Position numbers and translations under genes: made by a program. DNA of 64,000 bases, from NCBI GenBank assembly GCA_035707805.1, contig DASSTS010000019.1:62001-126000 (forward strand). The letters run 5' to 3'. This document shows positions 1-9,350 of the stretch, piece by piece (position 1 is the first letter of the stretch; every line of letters starts with the position of its first letter). The notes beneath the pieces were generated by a model that did not search any database, was not told the DNA's origin, and worked only from the letters and a program-made list of their open reading frames with translations. Source of the DNA: Castellaniella sp035707805. Its GTDB lineage: Bacteria; Pseudomonadota; Gammaproteobacteria; Burkholderiales; Burkholderiaceae_B.

Positions 1-1
1 C

Positions 2-2260
2 GTGCTGCACGTCAGCGGCGAGGCGGTCTATACCGACGACATCCCCGAACTGCGCAATACCGTCTATGCGGCGCTGGGCCTGTCGGACAAGCCCCATGCC
101 CGCGTCACGGCCATGGACCTCGACGCCGTGCGCCAGGCGCCGGGCGTGCTGGCGGTGCTGACCGCCCGCGACATTCCCGGCAAGAACGACTGCGGTCCGG
201 TCATCGAGGACGACCCGATCCTGGCCGACGGCATCGTGCAGTACGTGGGCCAGCCCATGTTCGTCGTGGTGGCCCGGACCGTGGACCAGGCCCGCCGCGC
301 CGCCCGGATGGGCAAGATCAGCTACGAGGAACTGCCCTTCCTGCTGACCCCCAAGCAGGCCAAGGACGCGGGCGCCGGCACCACCGACGAGCTGCGCCTG
401 CTCAAGGGCGACGTGCAAAATGCGCTGGACACCGCGCCGGTGCGCCTGACGGGCACGTTCTCCTGCGGCGGCCAGGAGCAGTTCTACCTGGAAGGGCAGA
501 TCGCCTACGCCATCCCGCGCGAAAAAGACGGCATGCAGGTGCTGTGCTCCACCCAGCACCCGACCGAGATGCAGCACGCCGTGGCCCACGCGCTGGGCTG
601 GCAGCGCCACCAGGTCGAAATCGAATGCCGCCGCCTGGGCGGCGGTTTCGGCGGCAAGGAATCCCAGTCGGCGCTCTTTGCCTGCGTGGCATCGGTGTGC
701 GCCGCGCGTCTGCAGCGGCCGGTCAAGCTGCGCGCCGACCGCGACGACGACATGATGATCACCGGCAAGCGCCACGGCTTCTATTTTGAATACGACGCGG
801 GCTTCGACGAGGACGGCCGCATCCTGGGCCTGCGCCTGGACATGACGCTGCATTCGGGCTTTTCCGCCGACCTGTCCGAGGCCGTCGCCAGCCGCGCCCT
901 GGCGCATTGCGACAATGCCTACTACATCCCGGCGGCGGATATCCATACGATGTGCGGCAAGGTCAACACCCAGTCGGCCACCGCGTTTCGCGGCTTCGGC
1001 GCCCCGCAGGGCGCCCTGGTCACCGAGATGCTGATCGACCGCGTGGCCCGCCAGCTCGGCAAGGACCCGCTGGACGTGCGCTACCTGAATCTCTACGGCA
1101 CCGACACGCGCAACACCACGCCTTACGGCGAGGTGGTCGAGGGCAATCTGCTCGATCCCATCATCCGCGAGCTGGAAGGCACGTCCGACTACCGCGCCCG
1201 CCGCGATGCGGTGCGGGAATTCAACGCCCACAGCCCCGTGCTGAAAAAGGGCCTGGCGCTGACGCCGGTAAAGTTCGGCATTTCGTTCAACGTGCCGGCC
1301 TTCAACCAGGCGGGCGCGCTGGTGCACATCTACCGCGACGGCTCGGTGCTGCTGAACCACGGCGGCATCGAGATGGGCCAGGGCCTGAACACCAAGGTCG
1401 CGCAGATCGTCGCCAACACCCTGGGCCTGGACCTGGAATGCGTGCGCGTCACGGCCACCGATACCTACAAGGTCGTCAACACCTCGGCCACGGCGGCCTC
1501 CACGGGATCCGACCTGAACGGCAAGGCCGCCGAGGACGCGGCGCTGACCCTGCGCGGGCGGCTGGCCGAATTCGCCGCCCGCAAGTACGGCGGCAAGGCC
1601 GAGGACGTCACCTTCGCCTGGCGCCAGGTCAGCGTCAACGGCAAGACGCTGCCGTTCGCGCAACTGGTCGAGGAGGCCTACTGGGACCGCGTGCAGCTAT
1701 GGTCCGACGGCTTCTACAAGACCCCGGGCATTACCTGGGACAAGGCCACCAGCCGCGGCAACCCCTTCTACTACTATGCCTTCGGCGCGGCCGTGTCCGA
1801 AGTCGTCGTCGATACCCTGACCGGCGAATGGCGGCTGCTGCGCGCCGACATCCTGCACGACGTCGGCGCCTCCATCAATCCGGCCATCGACCTGGGCCAG
1901 ATCGAGGGCGGCTTCATCCAGGGCATGGGCTGGCTGACCACCGAAGAACTCGTGTGGCGCGATGACGGTCGGCTGACGACGCACGCGCCGTCCACCTACA
2001 AGATCCCGGCCATCAGCGACTGCCCGCGCGACTTCCGCGTGCGGCTGTTCAAGGCCGGCAACCACCAGGATACCGTCCACCGCTCCAAGGCGGTCGGCGA
2101 GCCGCCGCTGGTGCACGGCGTCAGCGTCTTCAACGCCATCGGCGACGCCCTGGCGTCGCTGGGCGACGGCCACGTCTCCGCGGACCTGTCCGCCCCCGCC
2201 ACGCCCGAGGCGATCCTGAAAGCGGCCGAGGGCCTGCGGCAACGCGGCGCGTCCAGATGA
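2..2260 (+). CDS. xdhB: Xanthine dehydrogenase, molybdopterin-binding subunit (5' truncated)
   Basis: Oxidises hypoxanthine and xanthine to urate in the cytoplasm, together with the FeS/FAD subunit XdhA, which should lie just upstream of the window. About 752 residues are visible. The reading frame is open at the window edge and the protein starts mid-domain at LHVSGEAVYTDDIPEL, so probably only a few dozen N-terminal residues are missing. Molybdopterin-contact motifs are present: GGGFGGKE near visible residue 214, TAFRGFGAPQG, EMGQG near 457, and the catalytic Glu in GEPP near 700. The stop codon overlaps the xdhC start as ATGA, which implies translational coupling. The family assignment is secure. 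Confidence 0.95.
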   Translation: MLHVSGEAVYTDDIPELRNTVYAALGLSDKPHARVTAMDLDAVRQAPGVLAVLTARDIPGKNDCGPVIEDDPILADGIVQYVGQPMFVVVARTVDQARRAARMGKISYEELPFLLTPKQAKDAGAGTTDELRLLKGDVQNALDTAPVRLTGTFSCGGQEQFYLEGQIAYAIPREKDGMQVLCSTQHPTEMQHAVAHALGWQRHQVEIECRRLGGGFGGKESQSALFACVASVCAARLQRPVKLRADRDDDMMITGKRHGFYFEYDAGFDEDGRILGLRLDMTLHSGFSADLSEAVASRALAHCDNAYYIPAADIHTMCGKVNTQSATAFRGFGAPQGALVTEMLIDRVARQLGKDPLDVRYLNLYGTDTRNTTPYGEVVEGNLLDPIIRELEGTSDYRARRDAVREFNAHSPVLKKGLALTPVKFGISFNVPAFNQAGALVHIYRDGSVLLNHGGIEMGQGLNTKVAQIVANTLGLDLECVRVTATDTYKVVNTSATAASTGSDLNGKAAEDAALTLRGRLAEFAARKYGGKAEDVTFAWRQVSVNGKTLPFAQLVEEAYWDRVQLWSDGFYKTPGITWDKATSRGNPFYYYAFGAAVSEVVVDTLTGEWRLLRADILHDVGASINPAIDLGQIEGGFIQGMGWLTTEELVWRDDGRLTTHAPSTYKIPAISDCPRDFRVRLFKAGNHQDTVHRSKAVGEPPLVHGVSVFNAIGDALASLGDGHVSADLSAPATPEAILKAAEGLRQRGASR

Positions 2261-3291
2261 CAGCCTGGATCGATCAGGCCCTCTGGTGCCTGGATCGCCG
2301 GCAGCCCTTGGTGCTGATCTCCGTGGCTGCCGTGCGCGGATCGGCCCCCCGCGAGGCCGGCGCCAAGATGCTGGTCTCGCCCGGCCACCAGTGGCTGACG
2401 ATCGGCGGCGGCCAGCTGGAATGGCAGGCGACGCGGCTGGCGCGCGGACTGCTGGACGATGCCGGCGCGCCGGATCGCCAGGTGCGCGACATCCCCCTGG
2501 CGGCGGCCGCCGGCCAGTGCTGCGGGGGTCTGGTGACGCTGCTGTTCGAACGCCTGCGGGACGCGGACCTTCCCTGGCTGCGCGAGGCGCGCGATCGCCT
2601 GCGGCGCCAGCATGCCTTCGAGCGCGAGGTCGGCGTGGGCGCGCCGGGCGTCGAGCCCTGGGTGCGGCTGCAGGAACCCACGGCCGCCTCGCATCCGGCC
2701 GACCGCTTCCAGGCGGCCCGGCTGCTCGATCCGTCCGATTCCCGGGGCTGTCCCGTCCTGACCGAACCGCTGGCGCCCGACGCCCTCCAGGTCCTCGTCT
2801 TCGGCGCGGGGCACGTGGGCCAGGCCCTGGTCGCCATCCTGGGCACGCTGCCCTGCCGCGTCACCTGGGTGGACGCCCGCGACGAACTCTTTCCGGATAC
2901 GGTCGCATCCAACGTCGTCATCGAGGCGACCGACACGCCCGAGGCGGTCATCGACCAGGCCGCGCCGGGCAGCTGCTATCTGGTCATGACCCATGACCAC
3001 GCGCTGGACCAGCATCTGTGCGAACAGCTGATGAAGCGCGACGACGCGGCGTACATCGGCCTGATCGGCTCGGCGACCAAGTGGCACAAGTTCCGCCAGC
3101 GCTTCGCGGCGCGCGGCATCCCGGCGGAACGCTACGCCCGGATCACCTGCCCCATCGGCGAGCCGGGCATCGGGGGCAAGCAGCCCGCCGTGATCGCGGT
3201 CTCGGTGGCCGCCCAGTTGATGCGGCTGCGCACGCGGCTCGACCACGAGCGCGCCGCCCGGACGACCGCGGACGCGGCCTTGTCCCATTAA
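2257..3291 (+). CDS. xdhC: Xanthine dehydrogenase accessory protein XdhC
   Basis: A chaperone that binds the molybdenum cofactor, helps its sulfuration and delivers it to XdhB. It is 344 residues long. The N-terminal XdhC/CoxI domain carries a QCCGG segment near residue 88 (the Cys pair in this region is characteristic of the family). The C-terminal half is a Rossmann-like XdhC_C domain starting at VFGAGHVGQA near residue 181. The start overlaps the xdhB stop by 4 bases, giving the usual xdhABC order. guaD follows after 46 bases, so the three genes probably form one purine-degradation transcript. Confidence 0.93.
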   Translation: MTAWIDQALWCLDRRQPLVLISVAAVRGSAPREAGAKMLVSPGHQWLTIGGGQLEWQATRLARGLLDDAGAPDRQVRDIPLAAAAGQCCGGLVTLLFERLRDADLPWLREARDRLRRQHAFEREVGVGAPGVEPWVRLQEPTAASHPADRFQAARLLDPSDSRGCPVLTEPLAPDALQVLVFGAGHVGQALVAILGTLPCRVTWVDARDELFPDTVASNVVIEATDTPEAVIDQAAPGSCYLVMTHDHALDQHLCEQLMKRDDAAYIGLIGSATKWHKFRQRFAARGIPAERYARITCPIGEPGIGGKQPAVIAVSVAAQLMRLRTRLDHERAARTTADAALSH

Positions 3292-3337
3292 GCATGGCCG
3301 GCCGCCGCGCCGGCACCCACAAGATCCAGGAGACTCC

Positions 3338-4666
3338 ATGACCTCGACGTCGAACACCCCCCCTGTGCCCGATGTGCAGGCCTACCGCGCCCAGCTGCTG
3401 TATTTCCGCGACACCCCCAAGGCCGAGGACGAGGCCTGCGAGTGGATCCGGGACGGCCTGCTGGTGGTGCGCGACGGCGTGATCGAGCAATGCGGCGACT
3501 ACGACGCGCTGGCCGGCAGCCTGCCGGCGGGCACGGCCGTGCACGACTGGCGCGACCGCCTCATCACGCCCGGCTTCATCGACACGCACATCCATTACCC
3601 GCAGACCGACATGATCGCCTCGCCGGCCCCGGGCCTGCTGCCCTGGCTGGAGACCTACACCTTCCCGACCGAGCGGCGGTTCGAGAACCCGGCCTACGCG
3701 CAGGAAGTCGCCCGTTTCTTCCTGGACGAGCTGCTGCGCTGCGGCACCACCACCGCGCTGGTGTATTGCACCGTGCATCCGGAGTCGGCCCAGGCCTTCT
3801 TCGAGGAAAGCCACGCCCGCAACCTGCGCATGGTGGCCGGCAAGGTCATGATGGACCGCAACTGCCCCGAATACCTGCGCGACACCGCCGAATCCGGCGC
3901 GCGGGACAGCGAGGCGCTGCTGCAGCGCTGGCATGGCACGGGCCGCCAGCTCTATGCCCTGACGCCGCGCTTCGCGCCGACCTCCACCCCCGAGCAGCTG
4001 GGCCGCTGCCGCGAGCTCGCCCAGCGCTATCAGGACGTCTTCATCCAGTCGCACGTCTCGGAGAACCAGGACGAGGTCAAGTGGGTGATGAGCCTGTTTC
4101 CCGGCCATCGCAGCTACCTGGACATCTACGACGACTACGGGCTGCTGCGCCCGCGTGCGGTCTACGGGCATTGCGTCTGGCTGGACGACGACGACCGCCG
4201 CCGCATGCGCGACGCCGGCGCGGTCGCCGCGCACTGCCCGACCTCGAACCAGTTCCTCGGCAGCGGCCTGTTCGATTTCGCCGCCGCCAAGGATTTCGGC
4301 ATGCCCGTGACCCTGGCCACCGACGTGGGCGGCGGTTCGTCCTTTTCCATGCTGCAGACGATGAACGAGGCGCACAAGGTCGCGCGCCTGTCCGGCCACC
4401 ACCTGACGGCGCGGCGCATGTTCTGGCAGGCCACGCAGGGCGCCGCCAAACACCTGGGCCTGACGGGCCGGATCGGCACCCTGGAAGCCGGCGCCGAGGC
4501 CGACTTCATCGTGCTCGACCCCAAGGCCACGCCGCTGCTGGAACGCCGCACCGCCCGCGCGGAATCGCTGGAGGAGCTGCTGTTCGCCCTGGCCATGCTG
4601 GGCGATGACCGCGCGGTGGCGGCCACCTACGCGGCGGGCCGGGAGGCGCACCGGCGGGCGGCGTGA
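3338..4666 (+). CDS. guaD: Guanine deaminase
   Basis: Zinc amidohydrolase that deaminates guanine to xanthine, the substrate of the upstream xanthine dehydrogenase. It has 442 residues, the usual size. The metal-binding motif DTHIH lies at 82-86 within GFIDTHIHYPQTDM. A second metal His lies in VYGHCVW near 277, and the catalytic/metal Asp lies in ATDVGGGSSFSM near 329. The ATG at 3338 is preceded by AGGAGA at a good distance. Its position directly after xdhC supports a role in guanine catabolism rather than another amidohydrolase activity. Confidence 0.93.
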   Translation: MTSTSNTPPVPDVQAYRAQLLYFRDTPKAEDEACEWIRDGLLVVRDGVIEQCGDYDALAGSLPAGTAVHDWRDRLITPGFIDTHIHYPQTDMIASPAPGLLPWLETYTFPTERRFENPAYAQEVARFFLDELLRCGTTTALVYCTVHPESAQAFFEESHARNLRMVAGKVMMDRNCPEYLRDTAESGARDSEALLQRWHGTGRQLYALTPRFAPTSTPEQLGRCRELAQRYQDVFIQSHVSENQDEVKWVMSLFPGHRSYLDIYDDYGLLRPRAVYGHCVWLDDDDRRRMRDAGAVAAHCPTSNQFLGSGLFDFAAAKDFGMPVTLATDVGGGSSFSMLQTMNEAHKVARLSGHHLTARRMFWQATQGAAKHLGLTGRIGTLEAGAEADFIVLDPKATPLLERRTARAESLEELLFALAMLGDDRAVAATYAAGREAHRRAA

Positions 4667-4726
4667 AGCCGCGCCGGGCGCGCGGGAGATTCACTCAAAT
4701 GACATGAAGACCTGCCATAATCAGGC

Positions 4727-6223
4727 ATGGACGAATTCATGGACTCTCCCCGCCAGACCCGGCTGCCGCCGCTGGTGCCCTTTGCCAGCTACCACGACGC
4801 CGACACCGCGGTCGACAAGCTGATCGAGCTCTATCAGCGCAACACCGCCTTCATCCGCGACGCCTTCCGGGAATACGGCGCCGGCACGCTCGAGGTCGGC
4901 CAGCGCGTGCGGGCCTGCTATCCGGCGATCCGGATCCGCATCAACACCTATCCCGACGTCGACAGCCGCCTGTCCTACGGCCACCTGGTCGAGCCGGGCG
5001 TCTACATGACCACGGTGACGCGCCCCGCGCTGTTTCGCGACTACCTGCGCGAACAGGTGCGGCTGCTGCTGCGCAATCATCGCGTGCCGGTGGAGATCGG
5101 CGAATCCGACCTGCCGATCCCCCTGCATTTCGCCTTCCCCGAGGGCGAATACGCCCAGGGCGAGTATTCCGAGGTCCCGGGCCACACCCTGCGCGATCAT
5201 TTCGACGTGCCTGACCTGTCCGTGACAGACGACGCCATCGTCAACGGCACCTGGCGCGGCCGGCCCAACCAGCCCCGGCCGCTGGCGCCCTTCACCGGTC
5301 CGCGCATCGATTATTCGCTGCAGCGCCTGCAGCACTACACCGGCACCTCGCCCACGCATTTCCAGGACTTCGTCCTGTTCACCAACTACCAGTTCTACGT
5401 GGACGAGTTCGTGCAGTGGGCGCGCGCCACCCTGGCGACGGGCGCGGGCGGCTACACGGCCCTGGTCGAACCGGGCAACCACATCGTCACCCGGGACACC
5501 GCCGCCCAGGAAGCCCCGCCCCTGGCCTTCACGCCGCAGATGCCGACCTACCACCTCAAGCGCGAGGGCCACACCGGCATCACGCTGGTGAACATCGGCG
5601 TGGGGCCGTCCAACGCCAAGACCATCACCGACCACGTGGCCGTGCTGCGGCCGTCCGCCTGGCTCATGCTGGGCCATTGCGCCGGCCTGCGCACCACGCA
5701 GCGCCTGGGCGACTACGTGCTGGCCCACGGCTACGTGCGCCAGGACCACGTGCTGGACGACGACCTGCCCCTGTGGGTGCCGGTGCCGCCGCTGGCCGAG
5801 GTCCAGGTCGCGCTGGAGGATGCCGTGGCCGAGGTCGCGGGCCTGTCGGGCTGGGAGCTGAAAAAGATCATGCGCACCGGCACCGTCGCCACCATCGACA
5901 ACCGCAACTGGGAACTGCGCGACCAGCAGGAACCCGTGCAGCGCCTGTCGCAGTCGCGCGCCATCGCCCTGGACATGGAGTCCGCCACCATCGCCGCCAA
6001 CGGCTTTCGCTTCCGCGTGCCCTACGGCACGCTGCTGTGCGTGTCCGACAAGCCCCTGCACGGCGAACTGAAGCTGCCGGGCATGGCCAGCACCTTCTAC
6101 CGCACCCAGGTCAACCAGCACCTGCACATCGGCATCCGGGCGCTGGAACAGCTGCGCGACATGCCGGGCGAACGACTGCATTCCCGCAAGCTGCGCAGTT
6201 TCATCGAGACCGCGTTCAAATAA
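4727..6223 (+). CDS. amn: AMP nucleosidase
   Basis: Hydrolyses AMP to adenine and ribose 5-phosphate, balancing the adenylate pool. It is 498 residues long. The N-terminal AMP nucleosidase domain is followed by a nucleoside-phosphorylase fold with MLGHCAGLR near residue 315 and the substrate-binding stretch LDMESATIAANG near 415. The ATG at 4727 is given here; a second in-frame ATG at 4739 (MDSPRQ) may be the real start, because a CATAAT -10-like hexamer lies at 4716-4721, only a few bases upstream of 4727. The gene follows guaD by 60 bases and thematically belongs to the same purine island. Confidence 0.92.
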   Translation: MDEFMDSPRQTRLPPLVPFASYHDADTAVDKLIELYQRNTAFIRDAFREYGAGTLEVGQRVRACYPAIRIRINTYPDVDSRLSYGHLVEPGVYMTTVTRPALFRDYLREQVRLLLRNHRVPVEIGESDLPIPLHFAFPEGEYAQGEYSEVPGHTLRDHFDVPDLSVTDDAIVNGTWRGRPNQPRPLAPFTGPRIDYSLQRLQHYTGTSPTHFQDFVLFTNYQFYVDEFVQWARATLATGAGGYTALVEPGNHIVTRDTAAQEAPPLAFTPQMPTYHLKREGHTGITLVNIGVGPSNAKTITDHVAVLRPSAWLMLGHCAGLRTTQRLGDYVLAHGYVRQDHVLDDDLPLWVPVPPLAEVQVALEDAVAEVAGLSGWELKKIMRTGTVATIDNRNWELRDQQEPVQRLSQSRAIALDMESATIAANGFRFRVPYGTLLCVSDKPLHGELKLPGMASTFYRTQVNQHLHIGIRALEQLRDMPGERLHSRKLRSFIETAFK

Positions 6224-6267
6224 GACCCACGCTGCGCAAGCTGTGCTTGCTTTATTCAGGAAACACT

Positions 6268-6816
6268 ATGGCCTTGCGCGCCACCATCTACAAAGCTGAA
6301 ATCAACGTCGCCGACAACGACCGCGCCTATTACGGCACCCACGCCGTCACCGTCGCGCGGCATCCCTCAGAAACCGACGAGCGCCTGATGGTGCGGCTGC
6401 TGGCCTATGCCCTGTGGGTGCAGGCCGACGAGCGGCTGGTCTTCACCCGGGGCCTGAGCGACACCGACGAGCCCGCTCTCTGGAACCTGGACCTGACCGG
6501 CGCCGTGCGCCAGTGGGTCGAGGTCGGCCTGCCCGACGAGCGGCGCCTGCTGAAGGCCTGCGGCCGCGCCGAGCAGGTCATCGTGCTGGCCTATGGCCGC
6601 GGCGTGGACGTCTGGTGGGCGGGCGTGCAGTCCAAGCTGACCCGCGCCGGCAATCTGCAGGTCCACGCCCTGGATGCCGAGGCCACCAAGGCCCTGGCCG
6701 CGCTGGCCGACCGCGGCATGAGCCTGAGCTTCAACATCACCGACCGCAACGCCTGGGTGTCCTGCGAACGCGGAGACGTCAGCCTGGACGTGCGCAGCCT
6801 GCGCGACACCGCGTAG
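6268..6816 (+). CDS. yaeQ: YaeQ family protein
   Basis: 182 residues, the standard YaeQ length, beginning MALRATIYKAEINVADNDR. YaeQ proteins adopt a PD-(D/E)XK nuclease-like fold; their biochemical function is not established. The start is the ATG at 6268, preceded by CAGGAAACACT. A longer reading frame entering from the amn region has no independent support. It lies 44 bases after amn and could share its transcript. Family call secure, function unknown. Confidence 0.88.
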   Translation: MALRATIYKAEINVADNDRAYYGTHAVTVARHPSETDERLMVRLLAYALWVQADERLVFTRGLSDTDEPALWNLDLTGAVRQWVEVGLPDERRLLKACGRAEQVIVLAYGRGVDVWWAGVQSKLTRAGNLQVHALDAEATKALAALADRGMSLSFNITDRNAWVSCERGDVSLDVRSLRDTA

Positions 6817-6855
6817 CGCCTCCGGGTCCGGGGCGCCGCCCGGGCGGCGTGCCGC

Positions 6856-7608
6856 CTAGGGCCGCAGGATCATCTTCACCGACACGATCACCGCCATGGC
6901 CACCATGAGGATGCGGATCAGCTGGTGGCCGCGCGTGACGACCAGCCGGGCTCCGACGGTGCCGCCCACCCATTGGCCGGCCAGCATGGGCAGCCCGAAG
7001 GACCAGACGATGTTGCCGTGCAGGGCGAAGAAGATCACCGCCGCCAGGTTGCTGCACAGGTTCAGCAGCTTGGCGTGTGCCGTGGCCTTGACCAGGTTCA
7101 TGCCCAGCAGGGTCACGAAGGAAATCGCGAGGAACGTCCCCGTGCCCGGCCCGAAGAATCCGTCGTAGAAGCCGATCAGCGGCGCGAGCGTCGCGGCGTA
7201 CAGCGCCATGGTGATGCGTTCCGTGCGGTCCTGCGCGCCGACCTTGGGCGAAAGCAGGAAGTACAGGGCAAAGCCGATCAGCAGGATGGGGATGACCTGC
7301 TTCAGCACGCTGCTGTCGATCCGCGTCAGGGCGATGCCGCCGGCCAGCGATCCCAGGAAAGTTCCCAGCATCATCCAGCGGCTGCGCCGCAGGTCGATCT
7401 GCCGCATGCGCAGGAAATGGAGAGTCGCCGCCGTGGACCCGGCAATGCCGCCGATCTTGTTGGTGGCGATCGCCGCCCCGGGCGGCAGCCCCACGGCCAG
7501 CAGCGCCGGGATCGTGACCAGGCCGCCCCCGCCCGCGATGGCGTCGATGGTGCCGGCCAGCATGGCCACGAAAAACAGCAGGACGGCGATGTCGAAAGTG
7601 ATTTCCAT
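6856..7608 (-). CDS. TSUP (TauE/SafE) family sulfite/anion exporter
   Basis: 250-residue inner-membrane protein with about eight hydrophobic segments and the TSUP hallmarks GGGGLVTIPALLAVGLPP and ATNKIGG near the N terminus and GFYDGFFGPGTGTF in the middle. The family exports sulfite, sulfoacetate or related organosulfur anions; the substrate here cannot be read from sequence. I chose the ATG at 7608 (MEITFDIAVLL) because it begins directly with the first membrane helix; an in-frame start at 7665 would add 19 residues of low-complexity sequence. It converges with yaeQ across 39 bases containing a GCCGCC/GGCGGC hairpin (about 6834-6848). Its upstream side is occupied by the structured repeat at 7790-8025. 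Confidence 0.87.
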   Translation of the reverse strand: MEITFDIAVLLFFVAMLAGTIDAIAGGGGLVTIPALLAVGLPPGAAIATNKIGGIAGSTAATLHFLRMRQIDLRRSRWMMLGTFLGSLAGGIALTRIDSSVLKQVIPILLIGFALYFLLSPKVGAQDRTERITMALYAATLAPLIGFYDGFFGPGTGTFLAISFVTLLGMNLVKATAHAKLLNLCSNLAAVIFFALHGNIVWSFGLPMLAGQWVGGTVGARLVVTRGHQLIRILMVAMAVIVSVKMILRP

Positions 7609-7789
7609 GATGGCGCGGGAGAAAGGCCAGCGAGCGGGCGGTGGGCCGATGCTGCCGATCAGCACGCCCCGCGCAGTGTGCGCGGCCCGATGAGACGGGC
7701 GGTCACATCATACGCGCGTATCCAGGATTTGGCTTGGGGGGGCGGGTGCGTATTGGCGGGCTTTCCGGGGATGGGTGTCTCAAGAATCC

Positions 7790-8025
7790 GGGCGGGCCGG
7801 GACATGCCCCCTTCATCCGGTTGACGTCGCCCGGTCACGGCTGCGCCGTGACTGCCCGCCTTGCGGACCGCCCTCGGGGCGTTCGCCAAACTCGCGGGGC
7901 GATCAGTCCCCCGGACTGATCGCAAGCGTCCCGCTCAAACAGTGGCTCACTTGCCTCCCCGCTGGCGGCCCTCCAGTCGGCGGGCTCCAAGTCAACCTTC
8001 TGAAGGGGCATGTCCCGGCCCGCCC
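7790..8025. repeat. Structured intergenic element, copy 1
   Basis: A 236-bp element bounded by a perfect 21-bp inverted repeat (7790-7810 with 8005-8025). The outer stem continues inward through GGTTGAC 7819-7825 / GTCAACC 7991-7997. Inside are hairpin A (GTCACGG 7834-7840, loop CTGCG, CCGTGAC 7846-7852) and hairpin B (11-bp stem 7899-7909 / 7913-7923, loop CCC). The core 7874-7965 matches 44993-45084 without gaps, 83 of 92 bases by hand count. It lies between the TSUP start and the dctP stop, so dctP transcription would read into it. There is no T-run after either arm, so a plain intrinsic terminator is unlikely. Short reading frames inside it are Arg-rich shadows. Function unknown. Confidence 0.85.
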
Positions 8026-8126
8026 TCAGGGCGTGGAAATGCGGGGGCGGCATGAAGAAGCCGCCAGCGGCACGAGTCCTGCGGCGGCTTGTACAACCAT
8101 CCGCGCATGCCGCGCGGCAGCGGGGA

Positions 8127-9152
8127 TTACCGCTTGGCGATGTCCGCCTGCGCCTGCTTCACCAGGTCGGGCCCGATCTGCTTGGCCCACTTGTCGAACA
8201 CCGGCTGCGTCGCCTTGGCGAACGCGTCGATCTGCTCCGGCGACAGCACCGTCACCTTCACCCCGTGGCCCTCGATCTCCTTCAGCAGCGAATCGTCCGT
8301 GTTCGTCACGCCCTTGCGCGCGATGACCAGCTCCTTGCGGCCCGCCTCGATCGCCGCCTCGCGCACGATCTTGCGGTCGGCCTCGGTCCAGGAATTCCAG
8401 ACGTCCTTGTTCACCACGAAGATCAGCGGATCGGCCACGTAGTTCCACAGGCTCAGGTATTTCTGGCCCACGTCATAGAGCTTCGCGCCCGCGTAGATCG
8501 ACAGCGGATTTTCCTGCCCGTCCACCGCACCACTGGCCAGCGCCGGCTGCGCGTCGGCCCAGCTCATCTGCGTCGGATTGGCGCCCAGGGCCGTGAACGT
8601 ATCGATGTACAGCGGCGAACCGACGACCCGCAGCTTCATGCCCTTGATGTCCGCCGGCGTCTTCACCTCGCGCACCGAGTTCGACAACTGGCGATAGCCG
8701 TTCTCGCCCCAGGCCAGCGGCACCACGCCCTTCTTGGACAGGATCTCGAACAGCTGCTCGCCCACCTTGCCCTGCGTCAGCGCGTCGATGGCGGGGTAGT
8801 CCGGCATCAGGAAAGGCAGGGAAAACAGGTTCAATTCCTTGACCTGCGGCGACCAGTTGATCGTCGAGCCGATGGCCATGTCGATCACACCCTGGCGGAT
8901 GGCCGTGAACTCGCGCGTCTGATCGCCCTGCACCAGCGAAGTGCCCGGATAGACCTTGATGTTGATGCGGCCGTTGGTGCGCTCCCGCACCAGATCGGAC
9001 CAGATCACCGCCCCCTGGCCCCAGGGGAAGTTGGTGCCCACCACGATGGACAGCTTGTACTCGGATTTATAGTCGGCCGCCTGGGCCGGCAGCACAGTCG
9101 CCAGGGCCGTAACGGCCAGCGCGGCAGCGCCGATCAGTCGTGTGAAACGCAT
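8127..9152 (-). CDS. dctP: TRAP transporter solute-binding protein (DctP family)
   Basis: 341-residue periplasmic receptor of a TRAP importer for a carboxylate-type ligand. A signal peptide occupies about residues 1-25, ending PAQA-ADYKSE. The mature part shows the DctP fold: LSIVVGTNFPWGQGA, the ligand-Arg region KGMKLRVVGSPLYIDTF, and VDGQENPLSIY. The ATG at 9152 follows a good GGAGAGGAG. It is the last gene of dctQ-dctM-dctP, separated from dctM by 369 bases that carry a long hairpin, so it may have its own promoter or a processed, stabilised mRNA. Substrate unknown. Confidence 0.92.
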   Translation of the reverse strand: MRFTRLIGAAALAVTALATVLPAQAADYKSEYKLSIVVGTNFPWGQGAVIWSDLVRERTNGRINIKVYPGTSLVQGDQTREFTAIRQGVIDMAIGSTINWSPQVKELNLFSLPFLMPDYPAIDALTQGKVGEQLFEILSKKGVVPLAWGENGYRQLSNSVREVKTPADIKGMKLRVVGSPLYIDTFTALGANPTQMSWADAQPALASGAVDGQENPLSIYAGAKLYDVGQKYLSLWNYVADPLIFVVNKDVWNSWTEADRKIVREAAIEAGRKELVIARKGVTNTDDSLLKEIEGHGVKVTVLSPEQIDAFAKATQPVFDKWAKQIGPDLVKQAQADIAKR

Positions 9153-9350
9153 GGTTCAGTCTCCTCTCCACAAAGTAGCAGTCATCCGACCGCTCAAAAT
9201 ATAGTCAAACCCCAACCTGCAGCCGCGGCCCAGAATGCATTCCGCATTCCATCCGCCGGCATTTCAACGTAGGCGCCTCAGCGTCAGCACCCGTAACGCC
9301 ACCCTGCAATACCACCCCGCAGCGCCCCTCCCTTCGTCAGCCGGGGCGCG

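Noticed and set aside
6834..6848. Terminator between yaeQ and the TSUP gene
   Set aside because: A GCCGCC/GGCGGC hairpin exists but is short with no T-run; too weak to list separately.
7659..7925. Small open frames within element copy 1 resembling those in copy 2 (RGTxRPARLANAP-like)
   Set aside because: The protein similarity follows from the conserved nucleotide core. Stem substitutions are compensatory rather than synonymous and there is no ribosome site.
7790..8025. Element read as a MITE or insertion-sequence remnant
   Set aside because: Terminal arms differ in sequence between copies, no target-site duplication was seen and no transposase is present. Not fully excluded.
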